A stretch of DNA of 64,000 nt from assembly GCA_947502815.1 (NCBI GenBank), contig CANNBH010000001.1, positions 3,010,818-3,074,817 of the forward strand, written 5' to 3'. The stretch is from an uncultured Erythrobacter sp. (GTDB taxonomy: Bacteria; Pseudomonadota; Alphaproteobacteria; Sphingomonadales; Sphingomonadaceae). The position numbers and the translations under genes were made by a program. Positions within the stretch are counted from its first letter, which is position 1. Each line of letters starts with the position of its first letter. The notes beneath the pieces are model-generated. The model had not been told where the DNA came from. It did no database searches and saw only the letters and a list, made by a program, of their open reading frames with translations. This document shows positions 16,941 to 25,822 of this stretch, one piece after another.

Positions 16941-17879
16941 ATGGCCACACTCGCTGATCCCACCATCGATTACACCGTATTGCCCGATATGGCGCAGGAC
17001 GTGTTCACCGCACCGCTCACCAAGCCTGCGCATTTGGGTGACGACTGGTTGGAGCCTGCGCAAACGCAATATTCGGCCGACGATCACGATGTTTGGAACG
17101 ATTTGTTTGCGCGCCAGATTGAGGTTTTGCCCGGCCGTGCGGCGACGGCGTTCTTGAATGGGCTGGAAAAACTCGACCTGTCTCGCGGTGGCATCCCTGA
17201 ATTCGGCGAACTGTCGCAGGAGCTGACCAAGCTGACCGGATGGAGCGTGGTGCCCGTCCCGATGTTGATCCCCGATCATGTGTTTTTCTGGCATCTTGCC
17301 AATCGCCGTTTCCCCGCTGGCAATTTCATCCGCACGCGAGAGACGTTTGACTATATCCAAGAACCGGACGTGTTTCACGACGTGTTCGGCCATGTGCCGA
17401 TGCTGACTGATCCGGTTTATGCCGATTACATGCAGGAATACGGCCGCGCCGGGTGGAAGGCGATGCGCTACAACCGGCTCAAATCCTTAGGCGCATTGTA
17501 TTGGTATACGGTGGAATTTGGCCTGATAGAGGAGGCTGAGGGCATTCGTGCTTATGGCGCTGGAATTCTATCAGGGCCGACAGAGGCAAAATTTGCAGTC
17601 GAAGCGCAAAGCCCCAATCGCATCATGCTGAATGTGGATCGGGTGATGCGCACCGATTATGTGATCAGTGATCTGCAACCGACCTATTTCGTCATTGAGA
17701 GCTTTGATGATCTGTTCCGCCAGACGGTGGAGCGTGATTTTGACCGGTTGTACAAAAACCTTGCCGCAGGTTTTACCTATGCCAATTCGGCTATCATCGA
17801 TGTGGATTACATCGTGTCACGCGGGACGCAGGAATACCATTTGCGCGGGGGAAGAGGGTCCAGCGCTGACCCAGTTTAA
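16941..17879 (+). CDS. phhA: Phenylalanine 4-monooxygenase
   Basis: Non-haem iron, pterin-dependent hydroxylation of phenylalanine to tyrosine. 312 residues with only the catalytic domain. The iron site is in PDVFHDVFGHVPML, with two histidines near residues 133-138, and the glutamate ligand in LYWYTVEFGLIEE. No regulatory ACT domain is present, as usual in bacteria. I chose ATG 16941 over the frame's first start at 16899, because MATLADPTIDY reads like the family and the extra residues do not. No pterin recycling gene (phhB) is adjacent. Confidence 0.93.
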   Translation: MATLADPTIDYTVLPDMAQDVFTAPLTKPAHLGDDWLEPAQTQYSADDHDVWNDLFARQIEVLPGRAATAFLNGLEKLDLSRGGIPEFGELSQELTKLTGWSVVPVPMLIPDHVFFWHLANRRFPAGNFIRTRETFDYIQEPDVFHDVFGHVPMLTDPVYADYMQEYGRAGWKAMRYNRLKSLGALYWYTVEFGLIEEAEGIRAYGAGILSGPTEAKFAVEAQSPNRIMLNVDRVMRTDYVISDLQPTYFVIESFDDLFRQTVERDFDRLYKNLAAGFTYANSAIIDVDYIVSRGTQEYHLRGGRGSSADPV

Positions 17880-17912
17880 GAGACGGTTTTAGAGCGGTCT
17901 AGATACTCGCTC

Positions 17913-18179
17913 TCACGCGTCCACTCTGTCCGATCGGCGCGTAAAAAACAGGTGGTAAAGCACCAAGGCCGCAATTGCCGCTCCGGTCGCTGTGCCCAAT
18001 GCGATCAGCGACAATCCGCCCAGCATCGTGCCTGAATTCATCAGCAAACCCGCAATCAGGCTGACCACCAATCCAATCCCCATCTGCCGCAAAATGGCGC
18101 CAACCGCCTCTGTGCGCGCGACAATAGAGGCAAACCACCCCGCGCTCGCTCCAACAATGATCAGCAACAACAACGCCAT
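17913..18179 (-). CDS. Small membrane protein, GlsB/YeaQ/YmgE-like
   Basis: 88 residues, starting MALLLLIIVGASAGWFASIV. Three hydrophobic segments (about residues 1-20, 28-48 and 53-73) and the glycine pattern resemble the YeaQ/YmgE 'transglycosylase-associated' family of small stress-related membrane proteins. The frame is open upstream to 18254, but ATG 18179 removes an unlikely polar extension. Role unknown; the family name does not imply enzyme activity. Confidence 0.6.
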   Translation of the reverse strand: MALLLLIIVGASAGWFASIVARTEAVGAILRQMGIGLVVSLIAGLLMNSGTMLGGLSLIALGTATGAAIAALVLYHLFFTRRSDRVDA

Positions 18180-18291
18180 GAAATCTCCAAACCCTATAAG
18201 CACTCGCCGCTGTATCAATGAACGACAGGCTGTGATGGTTCCAACGGAGGCCAAATTGCCGGGTGTTCGCGGCGGGCGGCGCGGTTAAAGC

Positions 18292-19137
18292 CTAGAAGAA
18301 ATACAGCAGCGCGCACCCCATGATGACGCGGTACAAAACAAAGACCATCATCGATGCGCGCTTCAAAAAGTTCATCAAGAACGCCATCGTCGCAAAGGCC
18401 GCGACAAAGGTCATGGCCCCGGTGATCACCGCCTCAAGCAACAGCGTGCTGTCCGCTTCGAGCAAGTCGGGAATGATGAGCACGCCCGCGCCCGCAACAG
18501 CCGGGATCGAGAGCAGGAAAGAGAACCGGGCCGCCTCAAACCGGCCATAACCAAGCAATCGCGCCGCCGTCATCGTGACGCCTGAACGGCTTGTTCCCGG
18601 AACCAAAGCCAAGGCTTGAGCCATGCCGACGATCAGACCGTCGCGCCACGTCATTTGTTCGAAGGTTTTTTCTTCCTTGCCGAAATAGTCTGCCAGACCC
18701 AGCAAGATGCCGTAAAAAATCAGATTGACCGCGATAAGATCGGTAAATCTGATCGAGGCGAGCAAATCTTCCTCAACAATGGGAATGCCAAAGGTGCTCG
18801 CAACAAACCCGTTGAGATAGCCCAATTTGATCGCAAAACCGGCAATCACCGCAGGGATAGTGCCCAACACAATCCACCAAAACAAACGGCGTTCGGCAGG
18901 TGCATGACCTATTCCCACGCTGGCAAAACCGCCGCGTGCAAGGCCCATCGCGTCTTTGAAGAAATAGACGATGATCGCGAGCAAAGAGCCCACGTGTACC
19001 GCAATGTCGATCATTGGTCCCTGATCTTCAAAGCCGGTGAAGACTGAGATGAGGATTAAGTGCCCCGACGAGGATATCGGCAGGAATTCGGTGATCCCCT
19101 GAACCACCGCGATAAGGAGCATTTGCAAGAAAGTCAT
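18292..19137 (-). CDS. uppP: Undecaprenyl-diphosphate phosphatase
   Basis: Integral membrane BacA/UppP enzyme that recycles the undecaprenyl carrier for peptidoglycan and polysaccharides. 281 residues, about eight membrane spans. The two signature loops are present: ITEFLPISSSGHLIL near the N-terminus and PGTSRSGVTMTAARLLG in the middle, with the catalytic Glu, Ser, His and Arg. No operon partner is evident; the M13 peptidase gene ends 44 bases upstream of its start on the same strand. Confidence 0.94.
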   Translation of the reverse strand: MTFLQMLLIAVVQGITEFLPISSSGHLILISVFTGFEDQGPMIDIAVHVGSLLAIIVYFFKDAMGLARGGFASVGIGHAPAERRLFWWIVLGTIPAVIAGFAIKLGYLNGFVASTFGIPIVEEDLLASIRFTDLIAVNLIFYGILLGLADYFGKEEKTFEQMTWRDGLIVGMAQALALVPGTSRSGVTMTAARLLGYGRFEAARFSFLLSIPAVAGAGVLIIPDLLEADSTLLLEAVITGAMTFVAAFATMAFLMNFLKRASMMVFVLYRVIMGCALLYFF

Positions 19138-19180
19138 AGCCCGCGCTCCTTGATCGAAGCGCGAGCCATGTCAATCGTAC

Positions 19181-21376
19181 TCACCAAATTTTGACGCGTT
19201 CCTCAGGCGGCAGATACAGCGCGTGCTCCTCTGTCACACCAAAGGCTTCATACCACGCGTCCAAATGGCGGACCGCATTGTTCAAACGGAATTCGCCGGG
19301 AGGGTGGTTCGCCGTCATCACGCGGTTGCGCAGGCTGGCCTCACGCTCCATCCCGCGCCAGATTTGCGCAAAGCCGAGGAAGAACCGCTGATCACCGGTC
19401 AGACCGTCGATCACGGGCGCTTCTTCGCCGTTCAATGATAGGCGATAGGCATTGTAGGCCATTTGCAGGCCAACCACATCGCCCAGCGTCTCACCCATGC
19501 TTTGGCCGCCGCGCAGGCAGACAGGACCTTCTGGGCTTTCGACCGGGCAGTAGGCTTCGATGAAGCCCGCCATTTGTTCGGTGAATTGGACGAAGCCTGC
19601 GCGGTCCTCGTCCTGCCACCAATTGCGCAAGGTGCCGGTCGCATCGAATTGCGAGCCTTGATCGTCGTAACCATGGCCGATTTCGTGCCCGATCACCGCG
19701 CCAATGCCGCCGTAATTGACCGCTGGATCAGCGTCCGCGTTGAAGAAAGGCGGCTGCAAGATTGCTGCGGGGAAGACGATGCGATTGGTCAGCGGCGAAT
19801 AATAGGCGTTCACGGTTTGCGGGAACATGCCCCATTCGCTTGGATCGACTTCAGTGCCCAGACGCGCACGCGAATCTTCATCGTCCCACCGCGCGGTGGC
19901 CATGCGGTTGGCCAAGGGATCATCCGATGTGATTTCCAAACCTTCATAGGTTTTGAATTCTCCGGGATAGCCGATCATCGGGACAAAACCGTTCAGCTTC
20001 GCCCGTGCTTCGGCGATGGTTTCCGGTGTCATCCATTCATTGTTGTCGAGCGCCCCGTTCATCGAACGCGTTAGGTTTGCAACCAATTCATCCATGCGCG
20101 CCTTGCTGCTTTCGGGGAAATATTGCTCCACATAAAGCGCGCCCAATTGTTCACCGATGGATCCTTCGACCGCACTGATTGCGCGTTTCCAACGCTCTTG
20201 TTGCTCTTCGCGGCCGCTGATTGTCTTGCCGTAAAAATCGAAATTGGCTGCATCCAGATCACTGGAAAGAACCGCCGCATTTCCTGACAGGAAGCGGGTC
20301 GCCATATAGGCTTTGATCGTTGCAAGCGGCGTTTCCGTCAGCAATTCCATCATCGCAGGCAATCCGCCCCCGATCATTTCAAGCTGTTCCGCGCTAAGCT
20401 CCATTTCGGTGATCTCTTCTTCGGTCGGCGGCAATTGCCGGGCGAGGAAGCGCGATTGACCGCCCAATTGAGAGGATTCGAGCAGCGCGGCGATCGGGAA
20501 ATCGCCCGCCATTGCTGTCAATTCTTCGGGGGTTAGCTCGTTGTAAGTCAGCTGAGGCATGCGCAGAACAGGGCGCGCCCATTCGAGCACGGCGACCTTA
20601 TGTTCAAATGCGTAAACCGCTGCCGCAGCGCCGGCTGCATCCTGATACCCAGCCGCGCCGAGCACGGTGGCGAGATAGTCCATATATTTCGCGCGAATTT
20701 CCAGATTGCTCTCGGAATCGACGAGGTAATAATCGCGGTCAGGCAGCCCCATCCCGTTGAACCCAACGCCCACCGCGTAATCGGTGGGGTTGCGCGCGTC
20801 GATGGTTACGCCTGCGCTTACGAGCGAGGGATAGCCGGGCGTGCCGAACAAGCGGACCAAGGCCTCCAGATCGGCAGCACCATAAATTTCGTTCAAATAC
20901 GGCTGTGCCGGGGCAAGGCCGCTGGCGTCGATCGCATCAACATCGAGATAGGCGTTGTAGGCATCAACAATGCGGCGCGCCTGTGTGCCGGGCTCTGGAT
21001 TGGAAGCGACAAGCGCTTCTACCAGCGAACGAACATCCTGCGTCGCCCCTTCGCGCAGCATGTCAAACGCGCCAAAGCGCTGGCGGTCCGCTGGGATTTC
21101 GTTGGCCGCAATCCACTTTCCATTGACGTAAGCGTTGAAATCATCGCCCGGCGCGACGCTGTCATCGATCAGGTCGGTGCCCACGCCCCATGTGCCGAAA
21201 TCCATTGTCGGTGAGCCCGCTTCCAATTCCGCTTCGAGGTCTTCATGCGCCTCAAGCTTTTCAATCGGATCGCCGGGAATACCGGTTTCATCATTGGCAA
21301 AGGTGCTGGTGGCGGCTGTCGCGCAAAGCGCCAGCGCCGCGCTGCTGGAAAGCAGAAGTTTGGTTGTACGGATCAT
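19181..21376 (-). CDS. M13 family zinc metallopeptidase (neprilysin-like)
   Basis: 731 residues with a Sec signal peptide (MIRTTKLLLSSSAALALCAT, cleavage near TSTFA). The zinc motif is VIGHEIGHGYDDQGSQFD, followed ~50 residues later by the third ligand in GETLGDVVGLQMAYNAY. It ends in the conserved M13 C-terminus with NHPPGEFRLNN and a final basic KIW. Bacterial members are periplasmic oligopeptidases. The downstream neighbour is uppP; the ABC exporter lies upstream on the same strand, ending 119 bases away. Confidence 0.93.
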   Translation of the reverse strand: MIRTTKLLLSSSAALALCATAATSTFANDETGIPGDPIEKLEAHEDLEAELEAGSPTMDFGTWGVGTDLIDDSVAPGDDFNAYVNGKWIAANEIPADRQRFGAFDMLREGATQDVRSLVEALVASNPEPGTQARRIVDAYNAYLDVDAIDASGLAPAQPYLNEIYGAADLEALVRLFGTPGYPSLVSAGVTIDARNPTDYAVGVGFNGMGLPDRDYYLVDSESNLEIRAKYMDYLATVLGAAGYQDAAGAAAAVYAFEHKVAVLEWARPVLRMPQLTYNELTPEELTAMAGDFPIAALLESSQLGGQSRFLARQLPPTEEEITEMELSAEQLEMIGGGLPAMMELLTETPLATIKAYMATRFLSGNAAVLSSDLDAANFDFYGKTISGREEQQERWKRAISAVEGSIGEQLGALYVEQYFPESSKARMDELVANLTRSMNGALDNNEWMTPETIAEARAKLNGFVPMIGYPGEFKTYEGLEITSDDPLANRMATARWDDEDSRARLGTEVDPSEWGMFPQTVNAYYSPLTNRIVFPAAILQPPFFNADADPAVNYGGIGAVIGHEIGHGYDDQGSQFDATGTLRNWWQDEDRAGFVQFTEQMAGFIEAYCPVESPEGPVCLRGGQSMGETLGDVVGLQMAYNAYRLSLNGEEAPVIDGLTGDQRFFLGFAQIWRGMEREASLRNRVMTANHPPGEFRLNNAVRHLDAWYEAFGVTEEHALYLPPEERVKIW

Positions 21377-21495
21377 AGTTGCGTGTCCCCGTTGGTGCGT
21401 AAAGTTGTATCGTCCCCGTGACTCTATAGGTGGTGTAGCGCGCGCAGCGAACCAAGGGTGCCGCTCGTCGCGAGAGCGTGACGCTTGGTCGAAAA

Positions 21496-23349
21496 TTACG
21501 CCGCTTCGTGGGCTGCGAATTGCAGCGAGGCAAGCCGCGCATAAAGCCCGCCTGCCGCGCTGAGTTCAGCATGGGTGCCCTGTTCGGCGATTGCGCCGCC
21601 ATCCAGCACAATGATGCGGTCCGCCGCGCGAACAGTGGCGAGGCGGTGCGCAATGACCAAAGTCGTGCGATCCGCCATCAAAGCGTCGAGCGCTTGCTGC
21701 ACCAATTGTTCGCTTTCGGCATCAAGCGCGCTGGTCGCTTCATCCAACAACAGAATTGGCGCGTCACGCAGCAACGCGCGGGCAATGGCGACGCGCTGCC
21801 GCTGGCCTCCGGACAATTGCGTGCCCCCTTCGCCCAAATATGTGTCGAGACCCTTGGGCAAATCGAGCAGGAAGCTTTCAGCATTGGCCGCGCGGGCAGC
21901 CTCCCAGATATCTTCGTCGCTCGCGTCCCATTTGCCGTACCGCAAATTGTCGCGGGCATCGGCACTGAACAAAACGCCCTCTTGCGGCACCAGCGCAAGA
22001 CGGGCGCGAATATCGGCAGGATCAGCCTTAGTCAGCGGCACGCCATCAAGGCGAATTGTCCCGACCTGTGGATCATAAAAACGCTCCACCAGTTGGAACA
22101 GGGTCGATTTACCAGCCCCGGATGGACCGACGATCGCCACTGTTTCTCCAGGCTCAATCTCTAGGCTGAAATCCCTGAGCGCTGGCGTTTCGGGCCGCGC
22201 TGGATAACGGAACGTGACATTGCGAAAGGACAGAGAACCGCGCGGCGGCACTGGCATGCTTTCCGGCCGCGCAGGCGCAGCGATCACCGGCTTGGATTCG
22301 AGCAATTCTGCAAGGCGGCTGGCCGCGCCGGCTCCGCGCAGCAAATCGCCGTACACTTCAGTAAGCGATCCCATCGCGCCCGCAACCAAGCCGCCGGTCA
22401 GGACAAACGCAGCAATTGTGCCGCCGCTGATCGCCCCTTCGGACACGGCCAGCGCGCCTTCCCACATCACCATTGTGATCCCGCCAAAGATCATCAGGAT
22501 GACGATAGAGGTCATGGCAGCGCGCAAAATGATGCGCTTGCGTGCGGTTTGGAACGTGCGCTCCACCACATCGCCAAAACGGCCCGCCTCGCGGGTTTCC
22601 TGACCAAAGCTTTGCACGATCTTCATCGCGGACAGAACTTCGCTGACATACGCACCGACATCGGCAACCCGGTCTTGGCTGGAGCGGGAGACGGCGCGGA
22701 TTTTACGGCCGAAAAACACGATTGGCAGGATCACAATAGGTATCCCGATAAGCAGCCCCAGCGTCAGCGTCGGCGCAAGGTACAACAGCAGTGCAATCCC
22801 GCCGATCCCGGTTAGCGTGTTGCGCAATGCGACCGAAACCGTTGTTCCCACAACCGTTTCAATAATTGCCGTGTCCGATGTCATCCGGCTGGAGATTTCC
22901 TTGGGGCTGTTCTCTTCATAGAAACTGGGCGACATGCGCAGCAGGTTTTCCTGCACGCGTAGCCTAATGTCGGCGACGACACGTTCGCCAATCCAGCTGA
23001 CGAAGTAAAACCGCGCCGCTGTGCCAAAGCCTAAGATCACGACGATCATCAACAGATATTGGAACGCGGCTCCTATTTGCTCCGGATTGGCACTGCCGCC
23101 GAATGCATCGTCAATAATAACCTTGAAGCGCCACGGAATCGCCAATGTCGCGCCCGCTGTGACCAACAAAGACAGAAGCGCAAAACTAATCTGTGCGGGG
23201 TATTTGCCAGCCTCACGGTAGACCATGCGCAGCGGAGCAAGCGAGCGGGCCTTTGTTTCAGCTTCCGCTACCAAATCATCCTCATTGGCCGCTTCATCAG
23301 CGCCAATCCGTTCGTCTGTCTCTGCGATTTCGCTGTTGTGCCCGTCCAT
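21496..23349 (-). CDS. ABC transporter, fused permease and ATP-binding protein (MsbA-related)
   Basis: 617-residue half-transporter: six membrane spans (residues ~50-330), then a nucleotide-binding domain. Walker A is GPSGAGKST, the ABC signature is LSGGQRQRVAIA, and Walker B is ILLLDEATSALD with a switch His in VIAHRLATV. It resembles the MsbA-related exporters common in alphaproteobacteria, but the cargo is unknown. The first ~35 residues are acidic and soluble. The 201 bases upstream separate it from divergent phaZ and contain the palindrome listed at 23434. Confidence 0.9.
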   Translation of the reverse strand: MDGHNSEIAETDERIGADEAANEDDLVAEAETKARSLAPLRMVYREAGKYPAQISFALLSLLVTAGATLAIPWRFKVIIDDAFGGSANPEQIGAAFQYLLMIVVILGFGTAARFYFVSWIGERVVADIRLRVQENLLRMSPSFYEENSPKEISSRMTSDTAIIETVVGTTVSVALRNTLTGIGGIALLLYLAPTLTLGLLIGIPIVILPIVFFGRKIRAVSRSSQDRVADVGAYVSEVLSAMKIVQSFGQETREAGRFGDVVERTFQTARKRIILRAAMTSIVILMIFGGITMVMWEGALAVSEGAISGGTIAAFVLTGGLVAGAMGSLTEVYGDLLRGAGAASRLAELLESKPVIAAPARPESMPVPPRGSLSFRNVTFRYPARPETPALRDFSLEIEPGETVAIVGPSGAGKSTLFQLVERFYDPQVGTIRLDGVPLTKADPADIRARLALVPQEGVLFSADARDNLRYGKWDASDEDIWEAARAANAESFLLDLPKGLDTYLGEGGTQLSGGQRQRVAIARALLRDAPILLLDEATSALDAESEQLVQQALDALMADRTTLVIAHRLATVRAADRIIVLDGGAIAEQGTHAELSAAGGLYARLASLQFAAHEAA

Positions 23350-23433
23350 ATGGGAGTTGATCTAGCGATGCTGAGGCGAAATTTCACCTGCAAAACACAC
23401 TTGTTTTTCAGAGCAAGCACAGCCGCCCAGCAA

Positions 23434-23450
23434 ATTGTGCATTGCACAAT
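23434..23450. promoter_or_regulatory. Palindrome upstream of phaZ, candidate PhaR-type operator
   Basis: ATTGTGC-ATT-GCACAAT is a perfect 7-bp inverted repeat with a 3-base spacer, centred ~110 bases before the phaZ ATG and ~90 before the ABC gene start. Its core TGCATTGCA resembles the TGC/GCA-rich sites reported for the PHB-sensing repressor PhaR in other alphaproteobacteria. PhaR itself is not in the window, so the assignment is inference. Confidence 0.45.
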
Positions 23451-23550
23451 AGTGTCGAAAGGCCCATCTAGGAGCCGGAAAAACAAGCCGCGATGGGGGT
23501 CGCGCGCCGACAGGCGGTCTGAAAAGACCCCGCAACAGGACGGGCAACAC

Positions 23551-24786
23551 ATGCTTTATCACGCCTACGAAATTCAGCGCAGCTGGATGAATTCGGTCAG
23601 CTCCATGGCATCGATCAGCGCTTCGATCATGACCAATCCGGCCAATCCGCTGGCGAAAATGGGGTTGATTCCGATCGCTGCCAACGCGCTTGATGTGCTG
23701 GCGCATGCGACCGCCGATTACGCCAAGCCCGCCTTTGGCATCACCGAAGTGAACGTGGATGGCACCCCGCATTCGGTCATCGAGGCTACCGTCGTGAACC
23801 GCCCCTTTGGCGACCTCAAACGCTTCCGTCTTGATGGCGTCACGGACGACAGACCAAAAATGCTGATCGTTGCTCCGATGAGCGGCCATTATGCCACTTT
23901 GCTGCGCGGCACGGTGGAGCGGATGCTTCAGAAATTCGAAGTGTACATCACAGACTGGGCCGACGCGGCGACGGTTCCGGTGCATGAGGGCGAATTCGAC
24001 CTCGACGATTACATCGATTATCTGATGGAGTTTCTTGAGTATATCGAAGGGGTCACCCCCGGACAGCGCCCCCATATGCTCGCCGTGTGCCAGCCGTCGG
24101 TCCCGGCCTTTGCGGCGACCGCGCTGCTTAATCAGCACAAATCGCCTGCCACTCCGGCAACTCTCACCATGATGGGCGGGCCGATTGACACGCGCGAAAG
24201 CCCAACATCGGTCAACGACCACGCGATGAAGCGGCCAATTGAATGGTTCCGCCGATCTGTTGTGACCACGGTCCCTGCAAAATATCGCGGCGCGGGGCGC
24301 AAGGTCTATCCCGGCTTTATGCAGCTTTCGGCGTTTATGAGCATGAATCTGCAAAGCCACATGATGAGCCATTATGAGATGTTCAAGCATCTGACCGCTG
24401 GCGATGATGCGAGCGCGCAGGCGACCAAGGATTTCTACGACGAATACCGCGCCGTGTGCGACATGACGGCAGAATTTTACCTGCAAACGGTCGAGGAAGT
24501 GTTCCAAAAACACTCGATCCCTAACGGCACGTTTGAACACAAAGGCGAAATCGTCGACCTCACGCAAATCACCGACACCGCCTTGCTCGCCGTAGAAGGC
24601 GAGCGCGACGATATCTCAGGGCTAGGCCAGACGAAAGCCGCGCTGAAACTGGCGAGCGGTTTGGAAGCGGATAAGAAACGCTACTACATGGCCGAAGGCG
24701 CAGGGCATTACGGCATCTTCAACGGCTCACGCTGGCGCGACAAGGTTGCGCCTGTGGTCGAGGACTTTGTGGCTGAGCATTCTTGA
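23551..24786 (+). CDS. phaZ: Intracellular polyhydroxybutyrate depolymerase
   Basis: Degrades stored PHB granules in the cytoplasm; 411 residues with an alpha/beta-hydrolase fold. It opens MLYHAYEIQRSWMNSVSSMA, the usual PhaZ (PHB_depo_C) start. The nucleophile is the cysteine in MLAVCQPSVPAFAATAL, as in intracellular depolymerases. The C-terminal domain has GFMQLSAFMSMNLQSH, VEGERDDISGLGQT and the catalytic histidine in EGAGHYGIFNGSRW. The frame is open to 23059, but that stretch overlaps the ABC gene on the other strand and has no leader or family match. No PhaC synthase is nearby. Confidence 0.93.
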   Translation: MLYHAYEIQRSWMNSVSSMASISASIMTNPANPLAKMGLIPIAANALDVLAHATADYAKPAFGITEVNVDGTPHSVIEATVVNRPFGDLKRFRLDGVTDDRPKMLIVAPMSGHYATLLRGTVERMLQKFEVYITDWADAATVPVHEGEFDLDDYIDYLMEFLEYIEGVTPGQRPHMLAVCQPSVPAFAATALLNQHKSPATPATLTMMGGPIDTRESPTSVNDHAMKRPIEWFRRSVVTTVPAKYRGAGRKVYPGFMQLSAFMSMNLQSHMMSHYEMFKHLTAGDDASAQATKDFYDEYRAVCDMTAEFYLQTVEEVFQKHSIPNGTFEHKGEIVDLTQITDTALLAVEGERDDISGLGQTKAALKLASGLEADKKRYYMAEGAGHYGIFNGSRWRDKVAPVVEDFVAEHS

Positions 24787-24806
24787 TTTGCGCGTGTGAC
24801 ACGGAC

Positions 24807-24832
24807 GTCCGCTAAAGACCCAATTGTGGACG
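24807..24832. repeat. Short dyad repeat, copy 1 of 2
   Basis: Begins GTCCGCTAAAG and ends TGTGGACGT, with GTCC/GGAC as terminal arms. It matches the copy at 25090-25115 at most positions (GTCCGCTAA...CCCAATT...GGAC). The two copies lie 283 bases apart in the same orientation and bracket the small ORF at 24867. It is 20 bases after the phaZ stop. Confidence 0.6.
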
Positions 24833-24866
24833 TAGCCAAAGCGTAAATTTGTGTTAGTCTGTGACC

Positions 24867-25061
24867 ATGCCAGCTACCGTGCAAAGAAGTGTCATGCATC
24901 ACGGCAAGCGCCATAAATTCCGCGCGACGGCGAAGGATGACAGCATTGAAGCATTTCAAGCCGCCCTCGCTGATCTTGATCGGCAGATCGAGGAATTTGT
25001 CAGTGGCAACAAGCCAAAAATGAAACGCACAAAATTCCGTCAAAAAGGCGGCGGACAATGA
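24867..25061 (+). CDS. Small basic protein of unknown function
   Basis: 64 codons, starting MPATVQRSVMHHGKRHKF; ATG 24861 and ATG 24894 are alternatives. The chain is basic at both ends, with a central helical stretch IEAFQAALADLDRQIEEFV, and ends in TKFRQKGGGQ. I do not recognise a family. It stands alone between phaZ and DUF4126, inside a pair of similar dyad repeats. It has no strong RBS. It may be a real small gene or a chance ORF in a repeat-bounded segment. Confidence 0.4.
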   Translation: MPATVQRSVMHHGKRHKFRATAKDDSIEAFQAALADLDRQIEEFVSGNKPKMKRTKFRQKGGGQ

Positions 25062-25089
25062 TCCAGCTTCGCCATTGTTGATCTCGGCC

Positions 25090-25115
25090 GTCCGCTAACC
25101 ACCCCAATTACGGAC
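25090..25115. repeat. Short dyad repeat, copy 2 of 2
   Basis: GTCCGCTAACC...CCCAATTACGGAC, with perfect GTCCG/CGGAC ends. It stops 1 base short of the stop codon of the DUF4126 gene (25117), so it may also work as a 3' stem-loop for that minus-strand transcript. It is the partner of the repeat at 24807. Confidence 0.6.
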
Positions 25116-25116
25116 A

Positions 25117-25731
25117 CTAGCCAGCGCCGCCTCGCCCGTCAGGCTTTGGCATCCTGAAAAACACCCGCTTGATAATCCGCCGCGCGATTAGCAATAGCGC
25201 GATCATCAATGCGAACAACACCACCGCAATGCCGGCTGCGACCATCGGATATTCATAAGCCAGCCACAGCAGGCCGACGGTCGCTATATCCTCTCCGGTG
25301 GAGACGACCGCATTGCTAACCGGTTCTGGCGACGTGTTCACCACGGCGCGCGCGCTGGCCTTTCCTCCATGCGCCAGAAAGCTCGCCCCGCCGCCAAGCA
25401 AGAACGCGATCACCTGCGTTGCCGGGTCAGATGGATCAACAATCGCCAACGCCAACAGCGCGCCGCCAATGGGACGTACAGCCGTGTGCAGCGTGTCCCA
25501 TGCGGTATCGAGCCACATGACCTTATCGGCAAAGAATTCCGCCAGCGCGCCAATGGCTGCGATCCCCATGACCCATGGGTTTTCCAGCACGCCGAGGCTG
25601 GCCAAATGCTCCGGGACCGGCAAGGCCTCCAACCGCATGGCAAGGCCCGTTGCAAAGATGCACAAATACAGGCGCCAGCCCGACAAAAGGCTAACGCTGC
25701 CAGCGATTCCGATGATTTCGATAATGCCCAT
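25117..25731 (-). CDS. DUF4126 membrane protein
   Basis: 204 residues with four or five hydrophobic segments. It opens MGIIEIIGIAGSVSLLSGWR, and the DUF4126 pattern is visible in ENPWVMGIAAIGALAEFFADKVMWLDTAWDTLHTAVRPIGGALL, followed by FLLGGGASFLAHGGKASARA. A basic C-terminal tail (RRIIKRVFF) should be cytoplasmic. No function is established for the family. The gene appears monocistronic, with a short dyad repeat touching its 3' end. Confidence 0.85.
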   Translation of the reverse strand: MGIIEIIGIAGSVSLLSGWRLYLCIFATGLAMRLEALPVPEHLASLGVLENPWVMGIAAIGALAEFFADKVMWLDTAWDTLHTAVRPIGGALLALAIVDPSDPATQVIAFLLGGGASFLAHGGKASARAVVNTSPEPVSNAVVSTGEDIATVGLLWLAYEYPMVAAGIAVVLFALMIALLLIARRIIKRVFFRMPKPDGRGGAG

Positions 25732-25761
25732 ACAGCGAGTGTAGCCCGAAACGCGCGCAAA

Positions 25762-25800
25762 GAAAAAGGCGACGCAGGATTGCTCCCACGCCGCCTTTTC
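25762..25800 (-). terminator. Terminator after the thiolase gene
   Basis: GAAAAAGGCG (25762-25771) and CGCCTTTTC (25792-25800) form the stem around a ~20-base loop. On the minus strand the stem leads into GCCTTTTTC, so it should end the thiolase transcript (stop at 25823). It lies between that gene and the start of the DUF4126 gene. Confidence 0.6.
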
Positions 25801-25822
25801 GAAAATCAGCTCTTGGCTGCGC

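Noticed and set aside
23059..23550. N-terminal extension of phaZ
   Set aside because: It overlaps the ABC transporter gene in antisense, and MLYHAYEIQRSWMNS at 23551 is the known start of the family.
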